The notes beneath the pieces were generated by a model. The model worked only from the letters and a program-made list of their open reading frames with translations, was not told the origin of the DNA and did not search any database. This document shows positions 17,732 through 24,779 of a stretch of 64,000 bases of DNA, one piece after another. The stretch comes from JAJYLM01 sp964547905. GTDB taxonomy: Bacteria; JAMCPX01. The DNA lies in the NCBI GenBank assembly GCA_964547905.1, contig CAZJPN010000016.1, positions 1 to 64,000 on the forward strand. Reading direction: 5' to 3'. Made by a program: the position numbers and the translations under genes. Each line of letters opens with the position of its first letter. The stretch's first letter is position 1.

Positions 17732-18250
17732 TTATTGAGCCGATAATGCCAAATAGGATTTTGCAACCCCGACATAGTTGTTTGCCAAACTCATTATGTA
17801 ATCAATATCCTCCTGTGTAAGCTTCCTCTTAACAACTGCTGGGATGCCTGCAACAAGCGTGTGCGGGGGTACAATCATACCTTCCTTCACAATGCTCCCT
17901 GCGGCTACAATGGATTGTTCTCCGACAACAGCACCGTCCAGTACGATTGCACCAATACCTATCAAACACATATTTTTAATCCTGCACCCCTGAACAACCG
18001 CACTGTGGCCTATTGTTATATCATCGCCAACGAACAATGGGTGCGTTTTGTGCGTTATATGCAATACACAGTTATCCTGCACATTTGTTCTTGAACCTAT
18101 TCTTATATAATTTTCATCTCCCCGTATAACGGTATTGAACCATACAGAGCTGTTTGCGCCTATAACGACATCACCGATAACAACCGCGCCGCTGGCTATA
18201 AATACACTTTTATGGACTTCCGGAAATCTTCCATTATACTTCAGCTTCAT
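17732..18250 (-). CDS. Gamma-carbonic anhydrase family left-handed beta-helix protein
   Basis: About 172 residues of hexapeptide repeats. The pattern NVQDNCVLHITHKTH followed by ITIGHSAVVQGC carries the three His that bind the metal in the gamma-CA/PaaY/YrdA family. A C-terminal helix (EDIDYIMSLANNYVGVAK) is as in that family. The fold forms a trimer with a metal site at each interface; many members are carbonic anhydrase-like or acyl-CoA-associated, and activity cannot be read from sequence. The start is uncertain: ATGs occur at 18250, 18259 and 18280. 18250 begins MKLKYNG and is where homologues usually start. First gene of the 17-kb minus-strand run. Confidence 0.8.
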   Translation of the reverse strand: MKLKYNGRFPEVHKSVFIASGAVVIGDVVIGANSSVWFNTVIRGDENYIRIGSRTNVQDNCVLHITHKTHPLFVGDDITIGHSAVVQGCRIKNMCLIGIGAIVLDGAVVGEQSIVAAGSIVKEGMIVPPHTLVAGIPAVVKRKLTQEDIDYIMSLANNYVGVAKSYLALSAQ

Positions 18251-18332
18251 AATCCTCATCCTTGACTGTATCTTTATCATGGGTTTATCTATATTGTAAA
18301 CTCCATTTTAAGTGGAGGTACAAGGAGGTCAA
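18251..18332. promoter_or_regulatory. Divergent promoter region, carbonic-anhydrase-like gene / beta-barrel gene
   Basis: The two genes diverge from this 82-bp gap. On the plus strand TTGACT (18262-18267) is followed after 18 bp by TATCTA (18286-18291). On the minus strand TACAAT (complement of 18293-18298) is a good -10, but its -35 is poor. A small hairpin CTCCA-TTTTAAG-TGGAG lies just before the plus-strand ribosome site AAGGAGG. Weak support; position rather than sequence is the main argument. Confidence 0.3.
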
Positions 18333-18887
18333 ATGAAATACCGTATTATTTTGCTTCTGATAACTATAAGTATATGTATGCCGGGGATTGCGATGTCTGA
18401 TCAAGGACAAATATCCGTTACATTAAATCCTGGATTTACGATATTTACGAAGAATTCAACCTATAAATTCAATAATGGACCAAAGATAGACATAGGCGTC
18501 GGTTATGACACATCGGACGAATCGAATGTGAGCTTTATTTTCGGATATAACAGGTTTGCCAATGCTTTTGACAACAATCTGTCTCTCAACCTGACTTATG
18601 TAGGAATAGCCATGAAACAATACCTTAATGATGGGATATCAAAAGGTTATTTAACCGGCGGCTTGAATTTGGATTATGCCAGTTTCTCAGGCACACCTTC
18701 ATTATCATCCGGTATAACAAAGCCATCAGATAATGGCGGGCTTGGATTCAATGTAGGTGCAGGTGTTGATATAATGGCATCGTCCAGCTTCTTTTTCGGT
18801 CCCGTGATCAAATATGAGGGCATAATACTCCAGAAAACCTATTTAAACCTGATAACATTGCAGTTGACATTGGGTCTGCTGTTCTGA
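18333..18887 (+). CDS. Small predicted outer-membrane beta-barrel protein
   Basis: 184 residues from the ATG at 18333, chosen because ACAAGGAGG lies 6 bp upstream. A signal peptide (MKYRIILLLITISICMPGIA) precedes a mature part made of alternating short amphipathic strands and glycine-rich turns (ISVTLNPGFTIF, IDIGVGYDTSDESNVSFIFGY, YVGIAMKQYL, GYLTGGLNLDYASF, GGLGFNVGAGVDIM, FFFGPVIKYEGI). The last residues are LQLTLGLLF, a terminal strand ending in Phe as required for barrel insertion. An OmpA/OmpW-like 8-stranded barrel is likely; no specific family or ligand can be named. Confidence 0.6.
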   Translation: MKYRIILLLITISICMPGIAMSDQGQISVTLNPGFTIFTKNSTYKFNNGPKIDIGVGYDTSDESNVSFIFGYNRFANAFDNNLSLNLTYVGIAMKQYLNDGISKGYLTGGLNLDYASFSGTPSLSSGITKPSDNGGLGFNVGAGVDIMASSSFFFGPVIKYEGIILQKTYLNLITLQLTLGLLF

Positions 18888-18940
18888 AGATGCATTTGAA
18901 AAATTACGGAGCTTGAGTAATGAGCCCGCAAAGAATACGT

Positions 18941-19127
18941 AGGGAGGGAAGAGTTTTCTCCTCTGCTCGTAAAACAACACTCTTTTTACTAAACGGAATT
19001 GTCATTACAAGATGCATTGTGTATCCTTTGATATGGAAAGAGAAGCTGTCCACGCAGCATACTATGAAAGCATATTAAACAGTCCGCAAGTGTTTTACTT
19101 CACTTCGTATCAAACTCTTTCCTCCCT
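18941..19127. repeat. MITE-like element bounded by imperfect inverted repeats
   Basis: The 354-bp gap 18888-19241 has no convincing gene. Within it AGGGAGGGAAGAGTTT (18941-18956) pairs with AAACTCTTTCCTCCCT (19112-19127), 15 of 16 positions. Going inward, both arms carry GTAAAAC about 29-30 bp from their ends, so the inverted repeat is probably longer and degraded. The core is about 155 bp and only has a 39-codon frame (19012-19131) without a ribosome site. No target duplication is evident. It resembles a non-autonomous terminal-inverted-repeat element; no second copy is in the window. Confidence 0.4.
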
Positions 19128-19241
19128 TTGATAATCTTCAGGACTCGGCAGTCTTGAGAGGTCGGGCATAGTATTACACTTCACCAAAGATGAATCCCCT
19201 TCTGGAGAAGGATAATCAATCTTTCCTCTTGCAATTTCCTG

Positions 19242-20159
19242 TTAATGCTTGTCTTGTCCTTTGTGCCGGATGAATGTTCCCCTGTCATATTCCTCGAATG
19301 CTGTTTTGAGCTCCTCCTGGGTATTCATGACGATGGGGCCATACCATGCCACGGGTTCGTGCAAAGGCTTCCCTGAAACCAAAAGGAATCTTACGAGCTT
19401 GTCTTTTGTCGTAATATTGATCCCATCCCCGTCTTCGTACAGGACAACACTTTCCTGTTGTATAAGGCACTCTCTTTTAAAATCAAAGTAATTTGCGCCT
19501 TCAACCTCGTACGCGAACGAGTCCTGCCCTTTATCGAAATAAGCCTCCCCTTCAAATACGTACGCGAAGACCGTATGCCCCGGTTTGACCGCATGGACAA
19601 ATACCGTCCCTGCCGGGACCGACACATCGAGATATCCGGGATCGATCACAATATCCCTGACCGGCCCCTGTATTCCGTCTACGTTTCCGCAGATGATTTT
19701 GATTGTTGTACCGTCTTTGCGTTTTACCCCGGGGATCGTGTTTTTCTTCACGTCCCGATATCGCGGATCCATCATCTTGTCCCTGGCAGGAAGGTTCGCC
19801 CACAACTGGAATCCTCCCATGTGTCCTTTCTTATTGCCTTTGGGCATCTCCTGATGGATAACACCGCTGCCTGCAGTCATCCACTGCACACCGCCGGGCA
19901 GGATCACACCCTTGTTCCCCATGCTGTCGCTATGTTCGACGCTGCCGTCAAGCATGTAGGTAATGGTCTCTATCCCGCGATGGGGATGCCAGGGAAAGCC
20001 CTGAAGATAACGAGCGGGATCATCCGAGCGGAAATCATCCAGCAGCAGGAACGGATCCAGCTGCGGCACATGATAAAACCCGAATGCCCTCTTCAAATAC
20101 ACCCCTGCGCCTTCAATGGTTGGTTTGCTTTTTAGTATTTTTTTAATTCGTCGTACCAT
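19242..20159 (-). CDS. Pirin family protein
   Basis: 305 residues from the ATG at 20159. It has the pirin double-cupin layout: the N-terminal cupin holds the metal ligands HPHRG (His58, His60) and HQE (His102, Glu104); the second cupin (about 185-275) lacks them. Other family strings are YMLDGSVEHSDSMGN and GGVQWMTAGSGVIHQEMP. Pirins bind Fe(II); some have quercetin 2,3-dioxygenase activity and others act as redox-sensing transcription cofactors, which cannot be decided here. Two starts (20159 and 20174) each have a good ribosome site (AGGAGG and AGGAG). Stands alone, near an orphan RHH gene. Confidence 0.9.
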   Translation of the reverse strand: MVRRIKKILKSKPTIEGAGVYLKRAFGFYHVPQLDPFLLLDDFRSDDPARYLQGFPWHPHRGIETITYMLDGSVEHSDSMGNKGVILPGGVQWMTAGSGVIHQEMPKGNKKGHMGGFQLWANLPARDKMMDPRYRDVKKNTIPGVKRKDGTTIKIICGNVDGIQGPVRDIVIDPGYLDVSVPAGTVFVHAVKPGHTVFAYVFEGEAYFDKGQDSFAYEVEGANYFDFKRECLIQQESVVLYEDGDGINITTKDKLVRFLLVSGKPLHEPVAWYGPIVMNTQEELKTAFEEYDRGTFIRHKGQDKH

Positions 20160-20320
20160 AATGCCCTCCTGCATACAGTCTCCTTCTTTTATTACATCAT
20201 CCTGCGGCGCAGAACAAGCAATATCCCGCCCGCTTACCGGTCTGCCATTCGGTGCTTGACGGAGCCCGCACCGGAACGGGAGTGTCCCAGTCACGTTGGC
20301 ACAGAGGGTAATTATAGAGT

Positions 20321-20485
20321 CTAAAATAGGAAGTTTCGTACTTCGACATCAATTCCCGAACTGGATTTGATAAAGGTGTCTACTGCCTGCCGTATCAGCT
20401 CAGCTATGGAAAGATACCGGGACGCAGCTAAATTCTTCAGAGTATTTACTTGTTTCTCTGTTCGTTGAACTTGCGTACAAACCAT
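20321..20485 (-). CDS. Small ribbon-helix-helix (CopG-type) protein, orphan antitoxin-like
   Basis: A 54-residue frame with a good ribosome site (GGAGG, 4 bp before the ATG at 20485). It starts MVCTQVQRTEKQVNTLK and contains AASRYLSIAELIRQAVDTFI, the classic RHH pattern: a short N-terminal strand for DNA contact, helix A, a turn, then 'S-x-AELIR-x-AVD' helix B. Short RHH proteins of this type are usually antitoxins paired with a PIN-domain toxin. Here the downstream 160 bp before the pirin start shows no toxin frame, so it is an orphan or the toxin has been lost. The conserved start signal and full-length helix pattern argue that it is a real gene. Confidence 0.65.
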   Translation of the reverse strand: MVCTQVQRTEKQVNTLKNLAASRYLSIAELIRQAVDTFIKSSSGIDVEVRNFLF

Positions 20486-20626
20486 ATTGCCTCCATGATT
20501 ACATCTTTGACTGCATGATAACCTACCGGAAAAGAATTGACATAAATTGTTCTTGTAGAAGTAAGAGAAGGCTCGCCGGTGATATGTTGCAGACGTAAAA
20601 GTGGCAGCATCAAGCCAAAATTATGC

Positions 20627-20655
20627 TTGACATCTTTTTTATATCCGGATGGGAT
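20627..20655 (+). promoter_or_regulatory. Possible sigma-70 promoter for the SDR gene
   Basis: A perfect -35 TTGACA (20627-20632) is followed after 17 bp by a poor -10 TGGGAT (20650-20655), with the ribosome site AAGGAGGG starting at 20667. If used, it gives a leader of about 15-20 nt. The -10 match is weak, so this may need an activator or be wrong. Confidence 0.3.
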
Positions 20656-20678
20656 TTCTAAAGGATAAGGAGGGAATG

Positions 20679-21527
20679 ATGGAGATAACAAAGGGAACCA
20701 AGGTATTTATCACGGGTGCAGGCAGCGGTATCGGCAGGTCGACAGCCATTGCAGCAGCCAATTTCGGCGCACGACTTTTTTTAACCGATATAAATCAGAG
20801 CGGCCTTGAGCAGACCGCTTCTTTGCTTTCCGGTATCAATGGCGAGGTCTGCATGGTACGGGCCATGGACGTTTCTCAGGCGGATCAGGTCGCACGGTTT
20901 GCAACAGACATCCACAAAAACTTCGGCCCTATGGATGTCATTATGAATATAGCCGGGATCGCCCTGTTTGCACGGATCGAGGACATGACTCATGCACACT
21001 GGGAAAAAATCATCGACGTAAACCTCTGGGGACCTATCCATGTCCTTGAACATTTTGTGCCTGAGATGATCCGTGCGAAAAAAGGGCACATCGTCAATGT
21101 CGCTTCCGTAGCAGGACTTATGGGGGCACCATGGCACGCGGCTTACAGCGCGTCAAAGGCAGGATTGATAGGATTGTCCGAAGCCCTGCTGTTTGACCTC
21201 AAACTCCATCACATCGGCATTACCGTAGTTTGTCCCGGAGGCGTTGATACGTCCCTGAAGAATACCGTAGAAATACTCGGCATGGACAGGGACAGTCCGC
21301 AGGTGCAGGAAGCAAAAGAAAGGTTCAGCAGGCACGCTATTTCACCTGACCGCGTGGCCGCACAGATCTTGAGGGCCGTCAGAAAAAACAAGTTTCTGGT
21401 CATAACCTCGGGGGATGTAAAGTTCCTCTATTTCTGTAAACATCACCTGCCCATGCTGTATCGTTTCGTCATGTTCAGGATCTCAAAGATGATGAATACC
21501 CTGCACATAAAAAATGATGATGCGTAA
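20679..21527 (+). CDS. Short-chain dehydrogenase/reductase (SDR)
   Basis: About 282 residues. Rossmann cofactor motif TGAGSGIG (residues 12-19), the acidic residue after strand 2 (FLTDIN) that suggests NAD(H) preference, NIAG in strand 4, and the catalytic Ser (NVASVAG) and YSASK (Tyr-x-x-x-Lys) near 150-157. The C-terminal 40 residues include a hydrophobic stretch (FLYFCKHHLPMLYRFVMF), as in SDRs that act on lipids or other large substrates; the substrate is unknown. Of the two adjacent ATGs (20676, 20679), the second is better spaced from AAGGAGGG. A decayed second copy of this gene's start lies at 24011-24155. Confidence 0.88.
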   Translation: MEITKGTKVFITGAGSGIGRSTAIAAANFGARLFLTDINQSGLEQTASLLSGINGEVCMVRAMDVSQADQVARFATDIHKNFGPMDVIMNIAGIALFARIEDMTHAHWEKIIDVNLWGPIHVLEHFVPEMIRAKKGHIVNVASVAGLMGAPWHAAYSASKAGLIGLSEALLFDLKLHHIGITVVCPGGVDTSLKNTVEILGMDRDSPQVQEAKERFSRHAISPDRVAAQILRAVRKNKFLVITSGDVKFLYFCKHHLPMLYRFVMFRISKMMNTLHIKNDDA

Positions 21528-21590
21528 AAAAGCTTACCCCCCCGGAATGCAATAAGGAAGTCTGCTCATTCGTTCGCCCCTGCAATCCAG

Positions 21591-21619
21591 GGAACCTTTC
21601 TCTATGATTTTCCGTTTAA
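21591..21619 (+). promoter_or_regulatory. Candidate ECF-sigma-type promoter of the FecR-domain gene
   Basis: GGAACCT (21591-21597), a 15-bp spacer, and CGTTTAA (21613-21619) resemble the GGAAC / CGTC-TAA architecture of extracytoplasmic-function sigma factors more than a sigma-70 promoter. A start about 6-7 bp later would place the ribosome site AAGGAGG (21631-21637) in a short leader. No ECF sigma gene lies in the window. This rests on pattern only. Confidence 0.3.
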
Positions 21620-21642
21620 CTCTATAAGACAAGGAGGACGTT

Positions 21643-23307
21643 ATGAAACAGCTATTAACAGTACTTATTGTCATGACATTTCTGGCAGTTCCTGTGCACG
21701 CAAGAGCGGATTCTCTTGGAGATGCGAGGACAAGTCTTATTGAGGGTAATGTCTATCTCAAGGCAACGGACACAAACAACGAGTGGCAATCTGTTTCCAT
21801 AAATATGCCTGTTATGCAGGACGACACCTATTGGGTGGCGGAAGACGGTAAAGCGGAAATCCAGTTTTTCGGAAGTTCATATCTCAGGGCAGACCAGAAC
21901 ACCGAGTTTCAGGTAACGAGTCTTGATGAATCTTCAAACACGATAACGATAAACCTCCAGAGCGGCAGAGTTTACATTGACCGTGAGGGCAGCGCTGGAG
22001 GCCAGCTGTTCCAGATTGATGCGCCTCTCGTATCCATCGATGCGGACAGGAGCGCACGGTTCGACGTAAACATAAACAATGACGGTGTTACCGAGGTTTC
22101 CGTAATCTCCGGCAGTGTTCGCACTGATTCGGAATCAGGAAGCACCAGGATTGATGCGGGAAACATGATTGCTTTCAGTGACAGCGGAACAGCGGAGGTT
22201 TCGTCGTACACCCCGGACGACGAATGGATAAGCTGGAATGCCTCACAGGATGACATGCTCACACAAAACTCCCCGAGCGCAGAATACCTTCCTCCGTCGC
22301 TCTCTGACTACGGCTACGAATTCGATAACAACGGCAGCTGGACATACCAGCCGGACTACGGCGAAGTATGGGCGCCTGCTATCGTAACACCGGGATGGGC
22401 ACCTTACACCCTCGGCAGATGGGTATGGATCCAGGGCAATTATGTCTGGGTATCATACGAGAGCTGGGGATGGGTCCCGTATCACTACGGCAGATGGGCA
22501 TTCAGACCAGGGACCGGATGGTTCTGGGTTCCGCCATCTGCGCAGCAGGCATTCTGGTGTCCTGGTCTCGTCGCATGGAACTATACACCCACCTATGTTT
22601 CGTGGGTACCGCTCGCACCTGGTGAGATATATTATGGATACGGATACTATGGTTCCAACAGCGTCAATATGAGGAATGTCGATCCAAGGACTGTAAGGGC
22701 TGCTGCACCTTATTATGTGAATGCAAGGATTTCCAATGCAGTTACCGTTGTCAGCAGACAAACATTTGTTTCAGGCAGCCCATACAATAGGCTGAGAATC
22801 CCCGAAAACCCATTTATGCGGGGTAAATATACTGCCATGATAAGACCTCCTGAAAGGGGCACTCTGCAGCAAGGGAGACAGTTCAGGCAGGTCACTCCGC
22901 CCGGTATGCCGAACCATCAGTCAAGGGTGTTTGCACGGCCTCAGCAGCAGCCTGCGCAACACTTCAGGCAGGTCAGACGGTTCACAGTACCTCAGGTGCC
23001 AAACTCGCAGACCGGTGTATTTGCTCGACATCAGCAGCCACAGCAACAGTTCAGGCAGGTCAGACGGTCCACAGTACCTCAGGTGCCAAACTCGCAGACC
23101 GGTGTATTTGCTCGACAGCAGCAGCCACAGCAACAGTTCAGACAGGTCACAGTGCCTCAGGTATCCTACAGACAGGTTGGTACGTTTGCACGGCCTCAGC
23201 AGCCTGCACAGCAGTTCGGACATGCTGCATCACCTGGCACGACAAACAACCGGGCAACACAGGGTAATAATCAATCAGGCTCCAACTTTTCATCGAGGTT
23301 TAACTAA
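21643..23307 (+). CDS. Secreted FecR-domain / DUF6600-like protein with Gln-rich repeats
   Basis: 554 residues. A signal peptide ends near VHA (residue 20). A FecR-type beta domain follows (about 30-180: GNVYLKATDTNNEWQSV, GKAEIQFFGSSYLRADQNTEF, INLQSGRVYIDREG). Then comes a Trp/Tyr-rich module (about 225-330) with repeated short WGW/GRW motifs (WAPAIVTPGWAPYTLGRW, GWVPYHYGRW, GWFWVPP) typical of DUF6600. The C-terminal 170 residues are disordered and Gln/Arg-rich, including 29-residue near-identical repeats. The protein is probably periplasmic or surface-exposed; FecR domains elsewhere bind sugars or transmit signals, but with no sigma or TonB partner here its role is unknown. Confidence 0.75.
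   Translation: MKQLLTVLIVMTFLAVPVHARADSLGDARTSLIEGNVYLKATDTNNEWQSVSINMPVMQDDTYWVAEDGKAEIQFFGSSYLRADQNTEFQVTSLDESSNTITINLQSGRVYIDREGSAGGQLFQIDAPLVSIDADRSARFDVNINNDGVTEVSVISGSVRTDSESGSTRIDAGNMIAFSDSGTAEVSSYTPDDEWISWNASQDDMLTQNSPSAEYLPPSLSDYGYEFDNNGSWTYQPDYGEVWAPAIVTPGWAPYTLGRWVWIQGNYVWVSYESWGWVPYHYGRWAFRPGTGWFWVPPSAQQAFWCPGLVAWNYTPTYVSWVPLAPGEIYYGYGYYGSNSVNMRNVDPRTVRAAAPYYVNARISNAVTVVSRQTFVSGSPYNRLRIPENPFMRGKYTAMIRPPERGTLQQGRQFRQVTPPGMPNHQSRVFARPQQQPAQHFRQVRRFTVPQVPNSQTGVFARHQQPQQQFRQVRRSTVPQVPNSQTGVFARQQQPQQQFRQVTVPQVSYRQVGTFARPQQPAQQFGHAASPGTTNNRATQGNNQSGSNFSSRFN
22963..23220 (+). repeat. 87-bp tandem repeats within the FecR-domain gene
   Basis: Two nearly identical 87-bp units begin at 22963 and 23050 (29 residues: FRQVRR-TVPQVPNSQTG-VFAR plus a QQPQQQ run), followed by a diverged, shortened third unit from 23137; a degenerate earlier unit lies near 22880-22960. 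The unit length is a multiple of three, so copy number can change without frameshift. Confidence 0.85.
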
Positions 23308-23342
23308 CCCGAAAACAAAAACCCGGTAATCAAAGGTAAAGG

Positions 23343-23388
23343 CCTGTATTGACAGGATGCGTAAGAATTCTTATCCTGTCAATACAGG
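23343..23388 (+). promoter_or_regulatory. Perfect 16-bp hairpin overlapping the ribosome site of the next gene
   Basis: CCTGTATTGACAGGAT (23343-23358) and its exact complement ATCCTGTCAATACAGG (23373-23388) enclose a 14-nt loop that is itself nearly palindromic (TAAGAATTCTTA). The last three bases of the 3' arm are the first of the ribosome site AGGAGGGG (23386-23393) of the gene at 23402. No T-run follows, so it is not a standard terminator. Candidate translational control element, or an operator, or a mobile-element scar. Confidence 0.5.
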
Positions 23389-23401
23389 AGGGGCAATCAA
23401 G

Positions 23402-23929
23402 ATGTCCAAATATCATGAATTAGATTCACTCAGCAAAGAAGAATTAATACAGGTTATAGAGGATGAGGCAAAAAATTGGCTCGCACATGATGGTTTATGG
23501 TTTCAGGCGGTAGAAAGACATTTTGGTATTGATGCTGCAATAAAATTGGATGAAGAGGCATGGAAGGATTTAACAGTCATTGAGGCCAAAAGAATCATGA
23601 GAAGATTGAATTTGCCTCCCAACAGCGGATTAGATGGTTTAGAAAAAGCACTGAATTTCAGAATGTACAGAAGAATTAACGAACAAATAATAGAAAGCAC
23701 TAACCAAGACACACTGATTTTGAAGATGACCACCTGCAGGGTTCAACTTGCCAGACAAGGGAAAAACCTTCCATTTTTCCCATGCAAAAGTGTAGGCATC
23801 ATTGAGTATAGTTATTTTGCAAAAACAATCGATGAGCACATACAAACGAATGTCATTCAATGTCCCCCGGACAACATTGCCGGTTTGGGATATCATTGCG
23901 CATGGGAGTTCAAGCTTCGAAAGCAATGA
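23402..23929 (+). CDS. Conserved protein of the DUF6125-like family
   Basis: 175 residues from the ATG at 23402, set by AGGAGGGG 8 bp upstream; a longer frame from 23357 runs through the hairpin and is unlikely. Residues 8-50 (LSKEELIQVIEDEAKNWLAHDGLWFQAVE) and the later strings DEEAWKDLTVIEAKRIMRRL, MTTCRVQLARQG, FPCKSVGIIEYSYFAKTID and a terminal YHCAWEFKL match a family I recall as DUF6125, common in anaerobes. Conserved Cys residues (in TTCRV, FPCKS, IQCPP, HCAW) suggest a metal or redox centre. No function is known to me. A strong hairpin covers its ribosome site. Confidence 0.6.
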   Translation: MSKYHELDSLSKEELIQVIEDEAKNWLAHDGLWFQAVERHFGIDAAIKLDEEAWKDLTVIEAKRIMRRLNLPPNSGLDGLEKALNFRMYRRINEQIIESTNQDTLILKMTTCRVQLARQGKNLPFFPCKSVGIIEYSYFAKTIDEHIQTNVIQCPPDNIAGLGYHCAWEFKLRKQ

Positions 23930-24010
23930 GGCTTTATGAACCTTCGCCTGAAAACCAGGGGAAAGTTCAATGGGTAAAACGCAGTACTTGAAGAAATTAT
24001 CCAGCCGTGA

Positions 24011-24155
24011 TTTCAGAAAGAATAAGGACGAAATGATGGAGATATCAAATGGTACCAAGGTATTTATCACCGGTGCCGGCAGCAACATAGAAAGGTCAAC
24101 AGCCACGGCACGCGGCATACAGCACCTCAAAAGTAGGGGTGATAGGATTGTCAAA
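24011..24155 (+). pseudogene. Internally deleted duplicate of the SDR gene at 20679
   Basis: Bases 24011-24099 match 20656-20748 (leader, ribosome site, double ATG, start codon region through TGAGS) with scattered substitutions. The match then jumps to 21129 onward (GGCACGCGG..ACAGC..., ending in GATAGGATTGTC). The join is at a shared CCA (20746-20748 and 21129-21131 in the intact gene), a deletion equivalent to 383 bp, which also shifts the frame. Only about 23 SDR residues (MEISNGTKVFITGAGSNIERST) remain readable. The frame around it (from 23970 to 24416) is therefore not a real protein. Confidence 0.8.
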
Positions 24156-24238
24156 GAGTATAAAATTTATTTTAAAAAATATAAAGAAATGGGAAAAACA
24201 ATCTATTCCCTTGAGCATTTACAGCTATCCCCTATAAT

Positions 24239-24331
24239 TCAGCCTGTCCCTTTCTTCTTCTCAAAACCTTGGACCACCATGTCCAGAAGCACAAACCCTA
24301 TTATTGTTATTGCAACCATTATCACTACCAT
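24239..24331 (-). CDS. 30-residue single-pass membrane peptide
   Basis: The ATG at 24331 is preceded by AAAGGAGGTG 6 bp upstream, one of the best ribosome sites in the window. The product has one hydrophobic helix (MVVIMVAITIIGFVLLDMVVQ) and a basic tail (EKKKGTG), the layout of small membrane subunits or regulators. It lies alone between the SDR remnant and an IS3 remnant, antisense to the decayed frame. It could be an orphaned accessory peptide of a lost transporter or oxidase, or a chance frame; the start signal favours a real gene, now or in the past. Confidence 0.5.
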   Translation of the reverse strand: MVVIMVAITIIGFVLLDMVVQGFEKKKGTG

Positions 24332-24586
24332 CTTACTCACCTCCTTTTTTAATCACCTTCTGATCTTATATACTGCATACGCCGTGCCATATTTATATGG
24401 AAATACATGTCGATAGATAGTATTGATTTATGAAGCTAATCGTAAATTATAAGATTTGAATGATATACCGGCCCTGTTGATATTATGGACAGTGTGTTCA
24501 GTTTTCCAACAGCACAATAGCTATGGACTGGGGAAAGAAAAATGAAGCTTTTATAGTAAAGTCCGCAGTCATTTGCTCAAGAGATT

Positions 24587-24727
24587 TTATGTATGCTCAG
24601 CTTCCCCAAGAAGTATAAGATTCGCGTGCACCCCGTATTCTGAGCTTATCTGTGCCAGAGTCTTTTCCCCCTTGATAGCTTCAAGGGCTACTTTCGCCTT
24701 GAGTCCTGCCTCGATTGTCTTCCTCAT
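24587..24727 (-). pseudogene. IS3-family transposase OrfA remnant
   Basis: A 46-residue frame starting MRKTIEAGLKAKVALEAIKGEKTL, then AQISSEYGVHANLI, is the N-terminal HTH half of IS3-family OrfA ('FKAKVALEA-x-KGEKT-x-ELAS-x-YGVHP'). A ribosome site GGAGG sits upstream of 24727. The frame breaks soon after the HTH and neither the leucine zipper nor orfB is found in 24420-24587, so the element is dead. The typical Y-x-x-EF before FKAK is replaced by IEAGL. Confidence 0.75.
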
Positions 24728-24779
24728 TCCAAACCTCCTTTTAGTCTTATCTTACTACTTTTTTCACCTTATTTAAGCT

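Noticed and set aside
19012..19131. 39-codon plus-strand frame within the inverted-repeat element
   Set aside because: No ribosome site, and it ends inside the right inverted repeat; not supportable as a gene.
20446..20691. 81-codon minus-strand frame overlapping the SDR start
   Set aside because: It overlaps the well-supported RHH gene in another frame and the SDR leader, and has no recognisable features.
22963..23220. Direct repeats as a possible CRISPR array
   Set aside because: Units are contiguous, coding and multiples of three with no spacers; no cas gene nearby.
22921..23223. Minus-strand Leu/Arg-rich repeat protein opposite the FecR-domain gene
   Set aside because: Its repeats are simply the complement of the Gln-rich tandem repeats in the sense gene.
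24500..24600. Plus-strand string STIAMDWGKKNEAFIV, reminiscent of an IS110-type transposase start
   Set aside because: Too short, interrupted soon after, and overlapping the IS3 remnant; could be chance.
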